Source: Streptomyces canus
GTDB taxonomy: Bacteria > Actinomycetota > Actinomycetes > Streptomycetales > Streptomycetaceae
DNA length: 64,000 nucleotides
Direction: 5' to 3'
Assembly: GCF_041435015.1 (NCBI RefSeq)
Contig: NZ_CP107989.1
Span: forward strand, 9,362,001-9,426,000
The stretch's first letter is position 1. Every line of letters begins with the position of its first letter. The notes under the pieces were generated by a model. The model ran no database searches, was not told the DNA's origin, and worked only from the letters and a program-made list of their open reading frames with translations. Made by a program: the position numbers and the translations under genes. Of the stretch, positions 52,038-60,971 are shown in pieces.

Positions 52038-52916
52038 TCACACGCGGTCGGCAGCGATCAGCAGGTACTGGAAACTGCCGTTCCGGTAGGCGGTGAGAAA
52101 GGTGTCCTCGATTCCCGTGACCAGATGGTCGGCCTCCTTGCGCAGCTCCCAGTAGGGCAGGGCCGCCTCGGTGAGGTCCTCCACGTGCACCGGAACCAGC
52201 CGGTTGCGGGCCATGGCGCGGAAGTACGCCGAGCGGGGATGGATGTCGCAGATGTAGTGGGCGTTGATGAGCGAGACCTCGCGGGATGCCTGCCCGTAGG
52301 TGTCGTTGTAGCAGCCTGTGATCACCACATAGCGTCCGCCCCGGCGCAGCAGCCGCGCGTGCTCCGCGAACAGCAGGTCCAGCTCGACGTACATGGTCGA
52401 CTCGTTGTTCCAGGAGGCCGCGTAGGCCCCGGAGGGCAGCCCGGTGTCGAGCATGTTGCGGTGGTGGTAGCGCACCAGGTCGTCGATGCCCCGCTTGCGG
52501 GCCTGGGCGTTGGCGAACTCCGCCTGCTTCTCGGAGATGGTGACGCCGTCTGCGTGGCAGCCGTGGTGCAGATGCGCCACGACACTGCCGCCGCCGCGCC
52601 CGCACCCCGCGTCGAAGACACGGTCCTCGGGACGGAGCGGGCCGAGCCGGGAGGCGAGGAGTTCGGCCTGGGCGTGTTCGAGGCGGTGCAGTTCGGCGGT
52701 GATCCGCTCCCGCCGCCGTACCGGATCGGGTTCCTCGAGGACGGAGCGGTCGGCCTCTCCGATGCCGTAGTGGTGGTGGTAGAGGTCGTCGAGCCTTCCG
52801 AGTTCGAGGTTGACCGGGTTCTCCTCGGCGTTCCAGTAGTCCGCGACTCGGGTCTGGTACGTCGACTGGGTCGGCACCGGAATGGTCCGGGCGCCGGCGT
52901 GGGGGGCGGTGGTCAA
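52038..52916 (-). CDS. Geranyl diphosphate 2-C-methyltransferase
   Basis: This 292-residue SAM-dependent enzyme makes 2-methyl-geranyl diphosphate from GPP. It shows YHHHYGIGEADR, SAM motif I VFDAGCGRGGGSVVAHLHHG, ASWNNESTMYVELDLLFAEH, YVVITGCYNDTYGQASREVS and the conserved tail GSFQYLLIAADRV. Length equals that of the Streptomyces coelicolor homologue. The start is TTG 52916 behind GAGGAG; an ATG at 52955 would extend it by 13. It is the third gene of the 2-methylisoborneol operon. Confidence 0.93.
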   Translation of the reverse strand: MTTAPHAGARTIPVPTQSTYQTRVADYWNAEENPVNLELGRLDDLYHHHYGIGEADRSVLEEPDPVRRRERITAELHRLEHAQAELLASRLGPLRPEDRVFDAGCGRGGGSVVAHLHHGCHADGVTISEKQAEFANAQARKRGIDDLVRYHHRNMLDTGLPSGAYAASWNNESTMYVELDLLFAEHARLLRRGGRYVVITGCYNDTYGQASREVSLINAHYICDIHPRSAYFRAMARNRLVPVHVEDLTEAALPYWELRKEADHLVTGIEDTFLTAYRNGSFQYLLIAADRV

Positions 52917-52966
52917 CGGTGACTCCTCGTGCTGGTGCGTGTGACGTCCTGTCATGCGAGCGTGCT

Positions 52967-54004
52967 TTACCAGTAGTTGGGCAGGTGATAGCGGTGGCTG
53001 TTGGTGGCGTGCCACTCGTGGTTGCCGGCCACCCAGTCGGACAGGCTCCGGGTGTAGCGCTCCACGAGCGGTGAGGTGGCGGAGAGCAGGGCCGACTCCT
53101 CGTCGAAGGCCTCCATGATCCGGTTGTGGATCTCGACGGCCTTCAGATAAGCGGCCTTGAGCCCGCACCGCTCGTTCGCGGCGATGACCTGGGGCAGGTT
53201 GAGATGGGTGGGGTCGGCCAGTTCCTTGGTGAAGGAGTACAGGTCGTTGACGAGGGTGGTGGCGTTGCCGGCGAGTGCGGTGAGGCGCTGGATCTCGGGG
53301 CGGGCGTACACCACCTCGGGCAGTTCCCAGCCGTCGACCGCGTCGACGATCGACAGACAGGGACGGAAGTTGTTGAACTGCCGCATCACCAGGTACTCCC
53401 ATACCCGGGGCATGTACCGGGTCTCGCCCCAGGCGGCCTCGCCCAGATAGCCGAGGTGGAGCCGGGCGATGTCGTGCAGGAACCGGTCGGTCTGACTGGG
53501 AGTGGCGATGACGGCGTAGTCCTTGAGGGCCCAGTGGTACGACCTGAGCGGCCCGTCGGCCTGCACTCCGCTCAGCCACTGCTCCTGGAGGTCGGGCGGG
53601 CCGTGGTACGGGTCGAGTGCCGCCTGGGCCAGGACCAGCCGTCCGCCGAGGCCGCTGCGCGAACCGCCCTTGTCCTCGTCCTCCTCGCAGTAGCAGTTGT
53701 CGACGATGTTCTCGGCGAGAAGCAGCTTCCCGGCCACGGTGAGGCGTTCCGAATCGGCCGCCTCCGGGTGTTGGAGCACCACGGCCCGGCCGAACTGGAA
53801 CCCCGAGAAGTCCCCGTTCCATGTCTCGGGGAACAGATCCAGGCGCCTGGCCCAGGCTTCCAGCCTGCGGTCGATCTCCGCGGCCTTCACCGGGTCGGCG
53901 GGGGCGACCTTCCGGTACCTCAGACCGGGGATCGCCCCACCGGGCCGGCCGGCGCGCAGGGTGCTCGCGATGTCGGGCGGCCCCGGCAAGGACGGGGTGT
54001 TCAT
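52967..54004 (-). CDS. 2-methylisoborneol synthase (terpene cyclase)
   Basis: The 345-residue class I terpene synthase cyclises 2-methyl-GPP to 2-methylisoborneol. The acidic motif appears as ENIVDNCYCEEDEDKGGSRS, where the usual DDCYCED reads DNCYCEED. The NSE triad is in VNDLYSFTKELAD. The tail is WVAGNHEWHATNSHRYHLPN, ending YW, as in known MIB synthases. The known Streptomyces coelicolor enzyme is about 440 residues with a long disordered Pro-rich N terminus. Here only about 27 residues (including TPSLPGPPDIAS) precede the fold. The start lies 5 bp after the encapsulin stop. Confidence 0.92.
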   Translation of the reverse strand: MNTPSLPGPPDIASTLRAGRPGGAIPGLRYRKVAPADPVKAAEIDRRLEAWARRLDLFPETWNGDFSGFQFGRAVVLQHPEAADSERLTVAGKLLLAENIVDNCYCEEDEDKGGSRSGLGGRLVLAQAALDPYHGPPDLQEQWLSGVQADGPLRSYHWALKDYAVIATPSQTDRFLHDIARLHLGYLGEAAWGETRYMPRVWEYLVMRQFNNFRPCLSIVDAVDGWELPEVVYARPEIQRLTALAGNATTLVNDLYSFTKELADPTHLNLPQVIAANERCGLKAAYLKAVEIHNRIMEAFDEESALLSATSPLVERYTRSLSDWVAGNHEWHATNSHRYHLPNYW

Positions 54005-54009
54005 CGCGG

Positions 54010-55446
54010 TCACTCGGCCGTCCGGCCGATCTGAGCGTTCTCCAGGATCCCGACCGCGTCGGGCACGAGGATGGCCATCGAGTAGTAGGCGGTGACGAGG
54101 TAGCGGATGATCGAGTTGGTGTCGATGCCCATGAACCGTACGTTCAGGCCGGGTTGGTACTCCTCGGGGATGCCGGTCTGGTAGAGCCCGATGGCCCCCT
54201 GGTCGCCCTCCCCGGTGCGCAGCGCGATGATGCTGCTGGTGTGCTGCGGGCTGACCGGGATCTTGTTGCAGGGAAAGATCGGCACCCCCCGCCAGGCGGG
54301 GATCTCGTGCCCCTCGACGCTCGCCGTGCCCGGCACCAGACCGCGCCGGTTGCACTGCCGGAAGAACGCCGCGATGGCCTTCGGATGGGCGAGGAACAGC
54401 TTGGTCTTGCGGCGCATGGCGAGCAGTTCGTCCATGTCGTCGGGGGTCGGCGGCCCGGTGAAGGTGCTGACGCGCTGGCCGTGGTCGGCGTTGTGCAGCA
54501 GCCCGAACTCCCGGTTGTTGACCAGCTCCCACTCCTGGCGCTCGCGGATCTCCTCGATGGTGAGCCGCAGTTGCTGCTCGGTCTGGTCCATCGGGTTGTT
54601 GTAGAGGTCGGCGACCCGGGTGTGGACCCGCAGCACGGTCTGGGTGAGGGACAACTCGTACTCGCGCGGGGCGAGTTCGTAGTCGACATAGCCGCCGTTG
54701 ATTGTCGGCTCCCCGACGTGGCCCGCCTGGACGGGGACGTCGGCCTCGCCCTTGCGGTTCATCGGCAGGCTCTGCCGCCGCGCGTAGGCCTCCAGATGGG
54801 CCGCGAGGGACGGCACCCGCTCCGTGAACTCGGTGACCACCGACCACGGGAGGACCAGCACCACGCCCGCGGTCTCGGCCCGGACCGAGCTCAGCCACAG
54901 CGGATCGGGCTGCCCTATGGCCTCGTCGCCCATCTGGGCGCCGTCGGTGACGACACCGACGATCTCCTCCTCGCCGTACTTGCCCTCGGTGAAGCGGGTG
55001 AAGCGGCCGTGCACGACGAGGTAGGCCTCGGTGACCGGCTGACCGGCCTCGACCAGGACCTGGCCGGCGCGGATCTCCCGGACCCGGAAGCGGGTCGCGA
55101 GCTCTTTGAGGACCTCGGTGTCGGAGTAGCCGCGCAGAGTGGGGAGTTCGGTGAGTGTCTGGGGGATGACCCGGATGTCGTCGGCGCCGTTCTGCTCGAA
55201 CTGCACCCGGCCCCGGCCCACCCGGAGCTGGAGGCGCCGGTTGACCCGGTAGGTGCCGCCCTTCACGTCCATCCACGGCAGCATGCGCAGCAGCCAGCGG
55301 GAGCTGATGGCCTGCATCTGGGGTTCGGACTTGGTGGTGGTGGCGAGTTGCCGGGCGGCCGTGGTGCTGAGGCTGGTGAGCCGGTCTTCGGACGGGGGGT
55401 CGGGTTCGTCGACGGCGGGGCCGGTGGCGCTGTCCGGTGTGGACAC
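54010..55446 (-). CDS. Family 2B encapsulin shell protein (EshA-like)
   Basis: The 478-residue protein has the HK97-type shell fold split by a cyclic-nucleotide-binding domain (about residues 110-225: [35 protein letters not shown]). Shell-forming parts include [20 protein letters not shown] at the N terminus and [20 protein letters not shown], then [20 protein letters not shown] near the C terminus. This is the EshA group, now known as family 2B encapsulins. Terpene cyclases are their typical cargo, and a MIB synthase gene follows at once. A ligand such as cAMP may gate assembly, which is inference. Confidence 0.9.
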   Translation of the reverse strand: MSTPDSATGPAVDEPDPPSEDRLTSLSTTAARQLATTTKSEPQMQAISSRWLLRMLPWMDVKGGTYRVNRRLQLRVGRGRVQFEQNGADDIRVIPQTLTELPTLRGYSDTEVLKELATRFRVREIRAGQVLVEAGQPVTEAYLVVHGRFTRFTEGKYGEEEIVGVVTDGAQMGDEAIGQPDPLWLSSVRAETAGVVLVLPWSVVTEFTERVPSLAAHLEAYARRQSLPMNRKGEADVPVQAGHVGEPTINGGYVDYELAPREYELSLTQTVLRVHTRVADLYNNPMDQTEQQLRLTIEEIRERQEWELVNNREFGLLHNADHGQRVSTFTGPPTPDDMDELLAMRRKTKLFLAHPKAIAAFFRQCNRRGLVPGTASVEGHEIPAWRGVPIFPCNKIPVSPQHTSSIIALRTGEGDQGAIGLYQTGIPEEYQPGLNVRFMGIDTNSIIRYLVTAYYSMAILVPDAVGILENAQIGRTAE

Positions 55447-55604
55447 ATTCCCTCCTGGGAGGTGAGCGGGCTGGCCTTGCGCGAGGACCAGCCAAACAGC
55501 TGGGGCGCCGCCTGATCAGGGCGTGAAGGGGGCGGCTTCACGGTCGGGAAGGTGTAAACCTTGCAGGTGAGGCAGTCGGCGCATCATGAGTGCCCCCGCG
55601 CTCC

Positions 55605-56618
55605 TCAGGACAGGTCGTTCACCAGTACGGCCGCCCCGTCGAAGCGTCCCGCCTTCAGGTCCCGCAGCGCCCGGTCGGCCTCCGACAGCGGATACGTGTG
55701 CGTGGTCGCGCGCACGCCGTGCCGGGCGGCCAGGGTCAGGAACTCCCGGCCGTCCTCACGGGTGTTGGAGGTGACGCTGCGCACCTCCTTCTCGTAGAAC
55801 AGCTCGCTCTCGTAGTGCAGCGCGGGCACGTCGCTGAGGTGGATCCCGGCGATCGCCAGCACCCCGCCCCGGTCGAGAGCCCGTAGTGCCAGGGGGACCA
55901 GGTCACCCACCGGCGCGAAGAGGATCGCGCTGTCCAGCGGCTCGGGAGGCATCTCGTAGGCGTCCCGCGCCGAAGCGGCTCCCAGCTTCAGCGCCAGCGT
56001 CCGAGCGGCCGCACCACGGGTCAGGACGTGCACGGTGGCGCCCTCGGCCAGGGCCACCTGTGCGCACAGATGGGCGCTGCCCCCGAAGCCGTAGAGCCCG
56101 AGGCGCCCGCCCGGTGGCAGCGAGGCCCGCCGCAGCGCCCGGTGGCCGATGATCCCCGCGCACAGCAGGGGAGCGAGCGACACGTCGTCGAGCCCGCCGG
56201 GCAGCCGGTAGGCGAAAGCGGCCGGTACGACCGTGTACTCCGCGTAGCCGCCGTCGGCGTCCCAGCCCGTGTACCGGGAGGCCGGGCACAGGTTCTCGGA
56301 CCCGCGCACGCAGTACGGGCACGTCCCGTCCGTCCGCCGCAGCCAGGCCACCCCCACCCGCTGACCGACCTCGAAGCCGCGCACCGCCGCTCCGAGACCG
56401 GCCACCACGCCGACGACCTCGTGCCCCGGCGTCACCCCCGGCCGGTGCACCGGCAGATCCCCCTCGGTCACGTGCAGGTCGGTGCGGCACACCCCGCACG
56501 CGCGCACGTGCACGAGAAGTTCGTCGTCACCCGGCTCCGGGACCGGCCGTGCGACGAACCGGAGGCCGCCTTCCTCGACCGGTCCCGGAGCCGCCACCGA
56601 CCACGCCCGCATCGTCAT
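55605..56618 (-). CDS. Zinc-dependent alcohol dehydrogenase
   Basis: The 337-residue medium-chain dehydrogenase has the catalytic zinc Cys in [18 protein letters not shown] and [12 protein letters not shown]. The structural zinc cysteines are in [20 protein letters not shown], and the cofactor block is [20 protein letters not shown]. The start at MTMRAWSVA is typical. It is divergent from the VOC protein at 56752. The substrate alcohol cannot be told. Confidence 0.9.
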   Translation of the reverse strand: MTMRAWSVAAPGPVEEGGLRFVARPVPEPGDDELLVHVRACGVCRTDLHVTEGDLPVHRPGVTPGHEVVGVVAGLGAAVRGFEVGQRVGVAWLRRTDGTCPYCVRGSENLCPASRYTGWDADGGYAEYTVVPAAFAYRLPGGLDDVSLAPLLCAGIIGHRALRRASLPPGGRLGLYGFGGSAHLCAQVALAEGATVHVLTRGAAARTLALKLGAASARDAYEMPPEPLDSAILFAPVGDLVPLALRALDRGGVLAIAGIHLSDVPALHYESELFYEKEVRSVTSNTREDGREFLTLAARHGVRATTHTYPLSEADRALRDLKAGRFDGAAVLVNDLS

Positions 56619-56751
56619 GGGAGTTCCCGCCCTCGCAGAGTGTCCTTTCTGTCCAGTTTGCAGCGGAATCGTCCGTTCGACGCGCGGTCGGGCGCACCCG
56701 TGACTAGCGTGTGGAGTCGGACCGACCACCGATTCGGGAAAGGCCGCGATC

Positions 56752-57552
56752 ATGGCCGTACAACCTGAGGGAACCCCCTGCTGGGCCGATGCGATGTTCA
56801 GCGATGTCGAGGGGGCCAAGAGCTTCTACGGCGACGTCCTGGGCTGGACCTTCGGCGAGGCGTCGTCGGAGTTCGGCAACTACACGCAGGCCTACGCGGA
56901 CGGGAAGGCCGTCGCCGCCGTCGTGCCGCCGATGCCCGGTCAGGAGGGCCATTCGCAGTGGTGCCTGTACCTCGCGTCGTCGGATGCCTCCGCCACCGCC
57001 GGCAAGATCCGTGACAACGGCGGCGAACTGCTCATGGAGCCGATGCAGGTCGGCGACTTCGGCACGATGTGCCTGGCCCGCGACCCGAGCGGCGTCGTCT
57101 TCGGCGTGTGGCAGGCAGGCACCCACGAGGGCTTCGAGGCGCCGCCCGAGCAGACGGGGGCGTACTGCTGGGCCGAGGTCTACACCCGCGAACCCGAGAA
57201 GTCCGACGCGTTCTTCCCGGCCGTCTTCGGCTACAGCGCCCGGCAGATGCAGGACGACGCCATCGACTTCCGCATGTTCAACCTCGGCGACCACACCGTC
57301 CTCGGTCGCATGAAGATGACGGACGACTTCCCGCCCGAGGTGCCGCCGTACATCAACGTCTACTTCAGCGTCGACAGCTGCGACGACGCCGTCGCCCGCG
57401 CCACCAAGCTCGGCGGCGTCCTGCGCTTCGGGCCCATGGACTCCCCGTTCGGCCGGTTCGCCGCCCTCAGCGATCCGCAGGGTGCGAGCTTCTCAGTGAT
57501 CGACGTGACGACGACCCAGGGCGACATGCCCCAGATCTCCGACGTGCCCTAG
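56752..57552 (+). CDS. VOC family protein with two glyoxalase-like modules
   Basis: The 266-residue protein has two vicinal-oxygen-chelate domains. The first begins [20 protein letters not shown] and closes [20 protein letters not shown]. The second begins [20 protein letters not shown] and closes [15 protein letters not shown]. This tandem type occurs in Streptomyces hydroxylase-like and drug-binding proteins. No metal-binding set is obvious. The start ATG 56752 is the clearest choice. Its stop overlaps the converging methyltransferase relic. Confidence 0.85.
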   Translation: MAVQPEGTPCWADAMFSDVEGAKSFYGDVLGWTFGEASSEFGNYTQAYADGKAVAAVVPPMPGQEGHSQWCLYLASSDASATAGKIRDNGGELLMEPMQVGDFGTMCLARDPSGVVFGVWQAGTHEGFEAPPEQTGAYCWAEVYTREPEKSDAFFPAVFGYSARQMQDDAIDFRMFNLGDHTVLGRMKMTDDFPPEVPPYINVYFSVDSCDDAVARATKLGGVLRFGPMDSPFGRFAALSDPQGASFSVIDVTTTQGDMPQISDVP

Positions 57553-58001
57553 CCGCTGCGCACCGCCGTGACCACCACGGTGGTGTAGTGCATCGAGAAG
57601 CTCCCGCCCAGCGCGTCGACGGCGTCGCCCAGGCCGCTGAGCAGGGCGTCGAGCTTCTCTGCGGGCAACTGCCCGTGGCCGCCGAAGGTGGGTACCTGGT
57701 CCAGCCACTCCTCGCGGGTGTAGACCCGGTCCCACTCGAAGCGCCACTGCTCCGGCTCACCGAAAGCGGCCGCCTTCCGGATCCCGTCGGCCGCGGTGGC
57801 GCCGACGCCGGCGTAGGCGTCCGGGCCGGTCATCCGGCGCCAGTCCATCGGCATGCCGGGCACGGCCCGGGCGTACGCCTCGGTGAGCGCCTCGGCCACG
57901 TCGCTCGAGGGCTGGAAGGTGTTCCAGAAGAGGGCCAGCCGGCCGCGCGGCCGCAGCGCCCGGGCCGCCCGGTCCGCACCGGCGACGGGGTCGACCCAGT
58001 G
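57549..58001 (-). pseudogene. Methyltransferase relic lacking its SAM-binding half
   Basis: The minus strand encodes HWVDPVAGADRAARALRPRG, then LALFWNTFQPSSDVAEALTE and a tail ending [15 protein letters not shown]. This is the C-terminal half of a class I SAM methyltransferase of the AWHWVDP subgroup. The entire N-terminal half with the glycine-rich motif I is missing. Homology stops abruptly at about 58001, where the TetR relic on the other strand begins. Confidence 0.75.
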
Positions 58002-58162
58002 CCCAGCGCGATCTGGGGCGCGTCCCGGCCGACGACGACGTGGACCTGCTCGCCCCCGCTCTGATCGGGGCGGCGCGTCTTCTCTTCGCCGACACGGAAG
58101 GGGTGCCACCCGGGGACGGGGAGGCCCGCAGGGTCGTGGTCACGGTGGTCATGGTGGAGTGA
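58001..58162 (+). pseudogene. TetR-family regulator C-terminal relic
   Basis: The plus strand reads AQRDLGRVPADDDVDLLAPA, then LIGAARLLFADTEGVPP and ends VVVTVVMVE at TGA 58160-58162. This is the characteristic end of many Streptomyces TetR regulators. The DNA-binding domain is absent. The relic meets the truncated methyltransferase head to head, as expected if one deletion removed the adjoining parts of two divergent or neighbouring genes. Confidence 0.65.
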
Positions 58163-58197
58163 AGGGGCGTCCCTCCGCTCATGGCATGATCGGGCGC

Positions 58198-58881
58198 ATG
58201 CGTGAACGACTGGTGGCCGCGTGCGACGGCGCTTCGAAGGGAAATCCGGGACCTGCGGCCTGGGCCTGGGTCATCGCCGACGCGTCGGAGACGCCGGACC
58301 GCTGGGAGGCCGGGCCGCTCGGCAAGGCCACCAACAACGTCGCCGAACTCACCGCACTGGAGCGGCTGTTGGCGGCGACCGACCCGGATGTGCCGCTGGA
58401 GATCCGGATGGACTCGCAGTACGCCATGAAGGCCGTCACCACCTGGCTGCCCGGGTGGAAGCGCAACGGCTGGAAGACCTCCGCGGGCAAGCCGGTCGCC
58501 AACCAGGAACTGGTGGTCCGGATCGACGAACTGCTCGACGGGCGTTCGGTCGAGTTCCGTTACGTCCCCGCCCACCAGGTCGACGGCGACCCGCTCAACG
58601 ACTTCGCCGACCGCGCGGCCAGCCAGGCGGCGATCGTCCAGGAGCCCGCGAGCAGCGACCTCGGCTCTCCGCAGCCGCCGCCGTCGCCGGACACCCCCAA
58701 AGCCGACCGCCCCGCCCGGGCCAAGTCGCCCAAGCGGAGCGGCGGTTCGTCTTCTCGTACGATCAAGGCCAAGTTCCCCGGCCGGTGCCTGTGCGGACGT
58801 TCCTACGCGGCGGGCGAGCCCATCGCGAAGAACGCCCAGGGCTGGGGGCACCCGGAGTGCCGTACGGAAGCGGCCGGTTAG
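58198..58881 (+). CDS. RNase H family protein with C-terminal extension
   Basis: Residues 1-140 form a ribonuclease HI domain with the four acidic catalytic residues: Asp in VAACDGASKGNPGPAAWAW, Glu in NNVAELTALERLL, Asp in EIRMDSQYAMKAV and Asp in LNDFADRAA. RNase H cuts RNA in RNA-DNA hybrids. A Pro/Ser/Lys linker follows, and then a small module with CLCGRSYAAGEPIAKNAQGW, then GHPECRTE, resembling a treble-clef zinc site (three Cys plus His). Start ATG 58198 was used; ATG 58186 is possible. Confidence 0.85.
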   Translation: MRERLVAACDGASKGNPGPAAWAWVIADASETPDRWEAGPLGKATNNVAELTALERLLAATDPDVPLEIRMDSQYAMKAVTTWLPGWKRNGWKTSAGKPVANQELVVRIDELLDGRSVEFRYVPAHQVDGDPLNDFADRAASQAAIVQEPASSDLGSPQPPPSPDTPKADRPARAKSPKRSGGSSSRTIKAKFPGRCLCGRSYAAGEPIAKNAQGWGHPECRTEAAG

Positions 58882-58902
58882 GGGCCGGTCGCGACGCGAC
58901 GG

Positions 58903-59355
58903 TCAGATGACCGCCCCGCGCCACTCCCCGGTCTCCTGACCACGCTCCTCGATGAACGTCTTGAAGCGCTCCAGGTCGCCCTTGGTCTGCCGCTTCACGA
59001 ACCCGAGCCTGTCGCCGACCTTCTCGGTGATGCTGTCCGGGTGGAAGTCCATCTGGAGCATCACCTTGGTGTGGGCGTCGTCGAGGCGGTGGAAGGTCAC
59101 CGCACCCGCCTGCTTGGCCTCGCCGGCGATCGTGGTCCACGCGACCCGCTCGTCCGGGATCTGCTCGGTGATCTCCGCGTCGAACTCCCTGTGCACCCCG
59201 TTGACGTTGGTCACCCAGTGCGTGAGCGTGTCGGTGCGCTGTTCGATGCGCTCGACCCCGCTCATGAACTCGGGGAAGGTCTCGAACTGCGTCCACTGGT
59301 TGTAGGCGGTGTGCACCGGCACGCCGACCTCGATGGACTCCTCGACCTGCGACAC
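58903..59355 (-). CDS. SRPBCC/START-like cyclase-dehydrase family protein
   Basis: The 150-residue protein has the helix-grip fold: EESIEVGVPVHTAYNQWTQF at the start, then EFMSGVERIEQRTDTLTHWV and AGAVTFHRLDDAHTKVMLQM, with a C-terminal helix LERFKTFIEERGQETGEW. These polyketide cyclase/dehydrase-like proteins bind hydrophobic ligands and are common stress-related proteins in Streptomyces. It is convergent with the RNase H gene. Confidence 0.87.
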   Translation of the reverse strand: MSQVEESIEVGVPVHTAYNQWTQFETFPEFMSGVERIEQRTDTLTHWVTNVNGVHREFDAEITEQIPDERVAWTTIAGEAKQAGAVTFHRLDDAHTKVMLQMDFHPDSITEKVGDRLGFVKRQTKGDLERFKTFIEERGQETGEWRGAVI

Positions 59356-59436
59356 GGGTGAATCCCTCCTTCGTCTGCTCGGTGTGTACGGCGCGGGTAC
59401 CGCACGACCTGCGGGGCAAACCGGACGAGACGATCG

Positions 59437-60261
59437 TCATTCGCTGTCGAAGGTGTAGTGGCGGGTGTGGTCCAGCAGGTCCGCGGGGCGCTCCTCGTTC
59501 CACGGCCTCATGGGCTCGTCGAGGTCGACGACCTCGGGTGTTCCGCCGGTCGGGACATAGCGGGAGTCCGGATGCCGCCGTTGCCACTGGGCCCACAGCT
59601 TGTCCACGTAGGCGTGGTGGAGCCAGAACACCGGATCGTTGGGGGAGACCCCGGTCGCCATCTGCCCGCCCACCCAGACATGGACCCGGTTGTGCAGATT
59701 GACCCCGCGCCAGCCCTCCAGATGGTTGCGGAAGCCGTCCGACGCGCTGTTCCAGGGCGCCATGTCGTACGTCGCCATGGACAGCACCGACTCCACCTCA
59801 CCGCGGGTCGGCAACTCGCGTACGTTGCTGCCGAGCGAGCGCCGCAGATACGTACGGCCGTCGACCCGCACGCTGATCGGCCAGTTGCCGCTGTCGGCGG
59901 CGAACGGGCCGTCCATCACCCGACCGTCCCGGCTGCGCCCGGTGCCGCCGAGGAAGTCGGGACCCCACAGTGACGCGCGCGGGGAGCGGTCGGTGCTCCA
60001 GTCCCAGTAGGGGAGTGCCACCGAGGCGTCCACCGACTGCAGGGCACGCTCGAAGTCGAGCAGGAATCTGCGGTGCCAGGGCAGGAAGGAGGGCGAACGG
60101 TGGCCGGTACGCTCGCCGTTGTCGGTGTCGGCCATGATGAAGCCGTTGTGCGTGGTGACGAACGCGTCGTAGCGGCCGCTGCGCTTCAGCTCCAGGACGG
60201 CGGCGACGAAACGCCGCTTCTCGTCGGCGGTCAGGGCTGCCTGGTTCTTGCGGACGGTCAT
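59437..60261 (-). CDS. melC2: Tyrosinase MelC2
   Basis: The 274-residue type 3 copper enzyme oxidises tyrosine and o-diphenols to melanin precursors. CuA ligands are His in VTTHNGFIM, GHRSPSF and LPWHRRFLLDFERAL. CuB ligands are the two His in HNRVHVWVGGQM and the one in DPVFWLHHAYVDKLWAQW. Length matches Streptomyces MelC2 (about 273). It has no signal peptide and depends on MelC1 for copper loading and export. It lies 31 bp after melC1. Confidence 0.96.
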   Translation of the reverse strand: MTVRKNQAALTADEKRRFVAAVLELKRSGRYDAFVTTHNGFIMADTDNGERTGHRSPSFLPWHRRFLLDFERALQSVDASVALPYWDWSTDRSPRASLWGPDFLGGTGRSRDGRVMDGPFAADSGNWPISVRVDGRTYLRRSLGSNVRELPTRGEVESVLSMATYDMAPWNSASDGFRNHLEGWRGVNLHNRVHVWVGGQMATGVSPNDPVFWLHHAYVDKLWAQWQRRHPDSRYVPTGGTPEVVDLDEPMRPWNEERPADLLDHTRHYTFDSE

Positions 60262-60292
60262 GTGCGGATGCTCCAAAGAGGCGTACGGAAGG

Positions 60293-60631
60293 TCAGTTGG
60301 CGGGGAACGGCAGCAGCTGTGCGCCCTGGAGCTCGTCCACGGCGGCCCGTGCGGCGGCGCGCGGGGTGGGCACCGGGTCGTAGTGGCTGACGACGCTGAT
60401 CCAGCTGCCGTCGGCGTTGCGCATCACGTGCAGTTCCCTCCCGTCGACCGTCACGGCGTATCCGTGATGACCTCCCGGCCGGCCCTGTATCCGGCGGCCC
60501 TCGTAGACCTCGTCGAAAGCCTCCGGTGCCCCGTGGTGGTGTTCTTCGGCGGACGCCCGCGGGGCGGCGACGGACGCTGCGGCGAGGGCGGCCGTCGCGG
60601 TGAGCGCGGTACGGCGGGTGAGTTCCGGCAT
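60293..60631 (-). CDS. melC1: Tyrosinase cofactor/chaperone MelC1
   Basis: The 112-residue protein is the helper that delivers copper to apotyrosinase and takes it out of the cell. It has a signal with twin arginine, [20 protein letters not shown], and the mature part contains [28 protein letters not shown] and [20 protein letters not shown], as in MelC1 proteins. The start ATG 60631 has CAGGAGG upstream. It is the first gene of the operon, with melC2 next. Confidence 0.95.
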   Translation of the reverse strand: MPELTRRTALTATAALAAASVAAPRASAEEHHHGAPEAFDEVYEGRRIQGRPGGHHGYAVTVDGRELHVMRNADGSWISVVSHYDPVPTPRAAARAAVDELQGAQLLPFPAN

Positions 60632-60796
60632 GCGGTGAACCTCCTGAGTCGACGGACTCCGCATGCCTATCGGCCCCGCCGAGAGCGGGAGAAATCATCC
60701 GCGACCGGTTGGCTGTGATCCAGACAATTACCACCATGTCGTACAGTGTTGAACAAAGATGATCTTGCTGTGGAGAGGGCTTTCCGAGGCCCGGTC

Positions 60797-60810
60797 GGAG
60801 GAATTCCTCC
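60797..60810. promoter_or_regulatory. Perfect 14-bp palindrome
   Basis: GGAGGAATTCCTCC lies within the 340-bp gap (60632-60971) between melC1 and the FAD monooxygenase gene. It could be a regulator site for either promoter. A TTGTTC-rich stretch upstream of melC1 (about 60740-60760) may belong to the mel promoter. No gene was seen in this gap. Confidence 0.3.
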
Positions 60811-60971
60811 TCGTTCCGAGGGTGATCCCGGTGATCCTTTGCGGGCGGCCCCGCCGCCAGTGGCCCGCCTCACGTGCGGAAAGTGACGTGATCCGGAGCG
60901 CGGGTCACGCATCTCCGGGCTGCTACTCTGCGTTGCCAATCGACCGCTTTGAGTAATTACTAGGGGTGCGT

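Noticed and set aside
52967..55495. An 842-residue form of the MIB synthase
   Set aside because: The extra part is the encapsulin gene read in the wrong frame; it is Arg/Pro-rich and has no domain.
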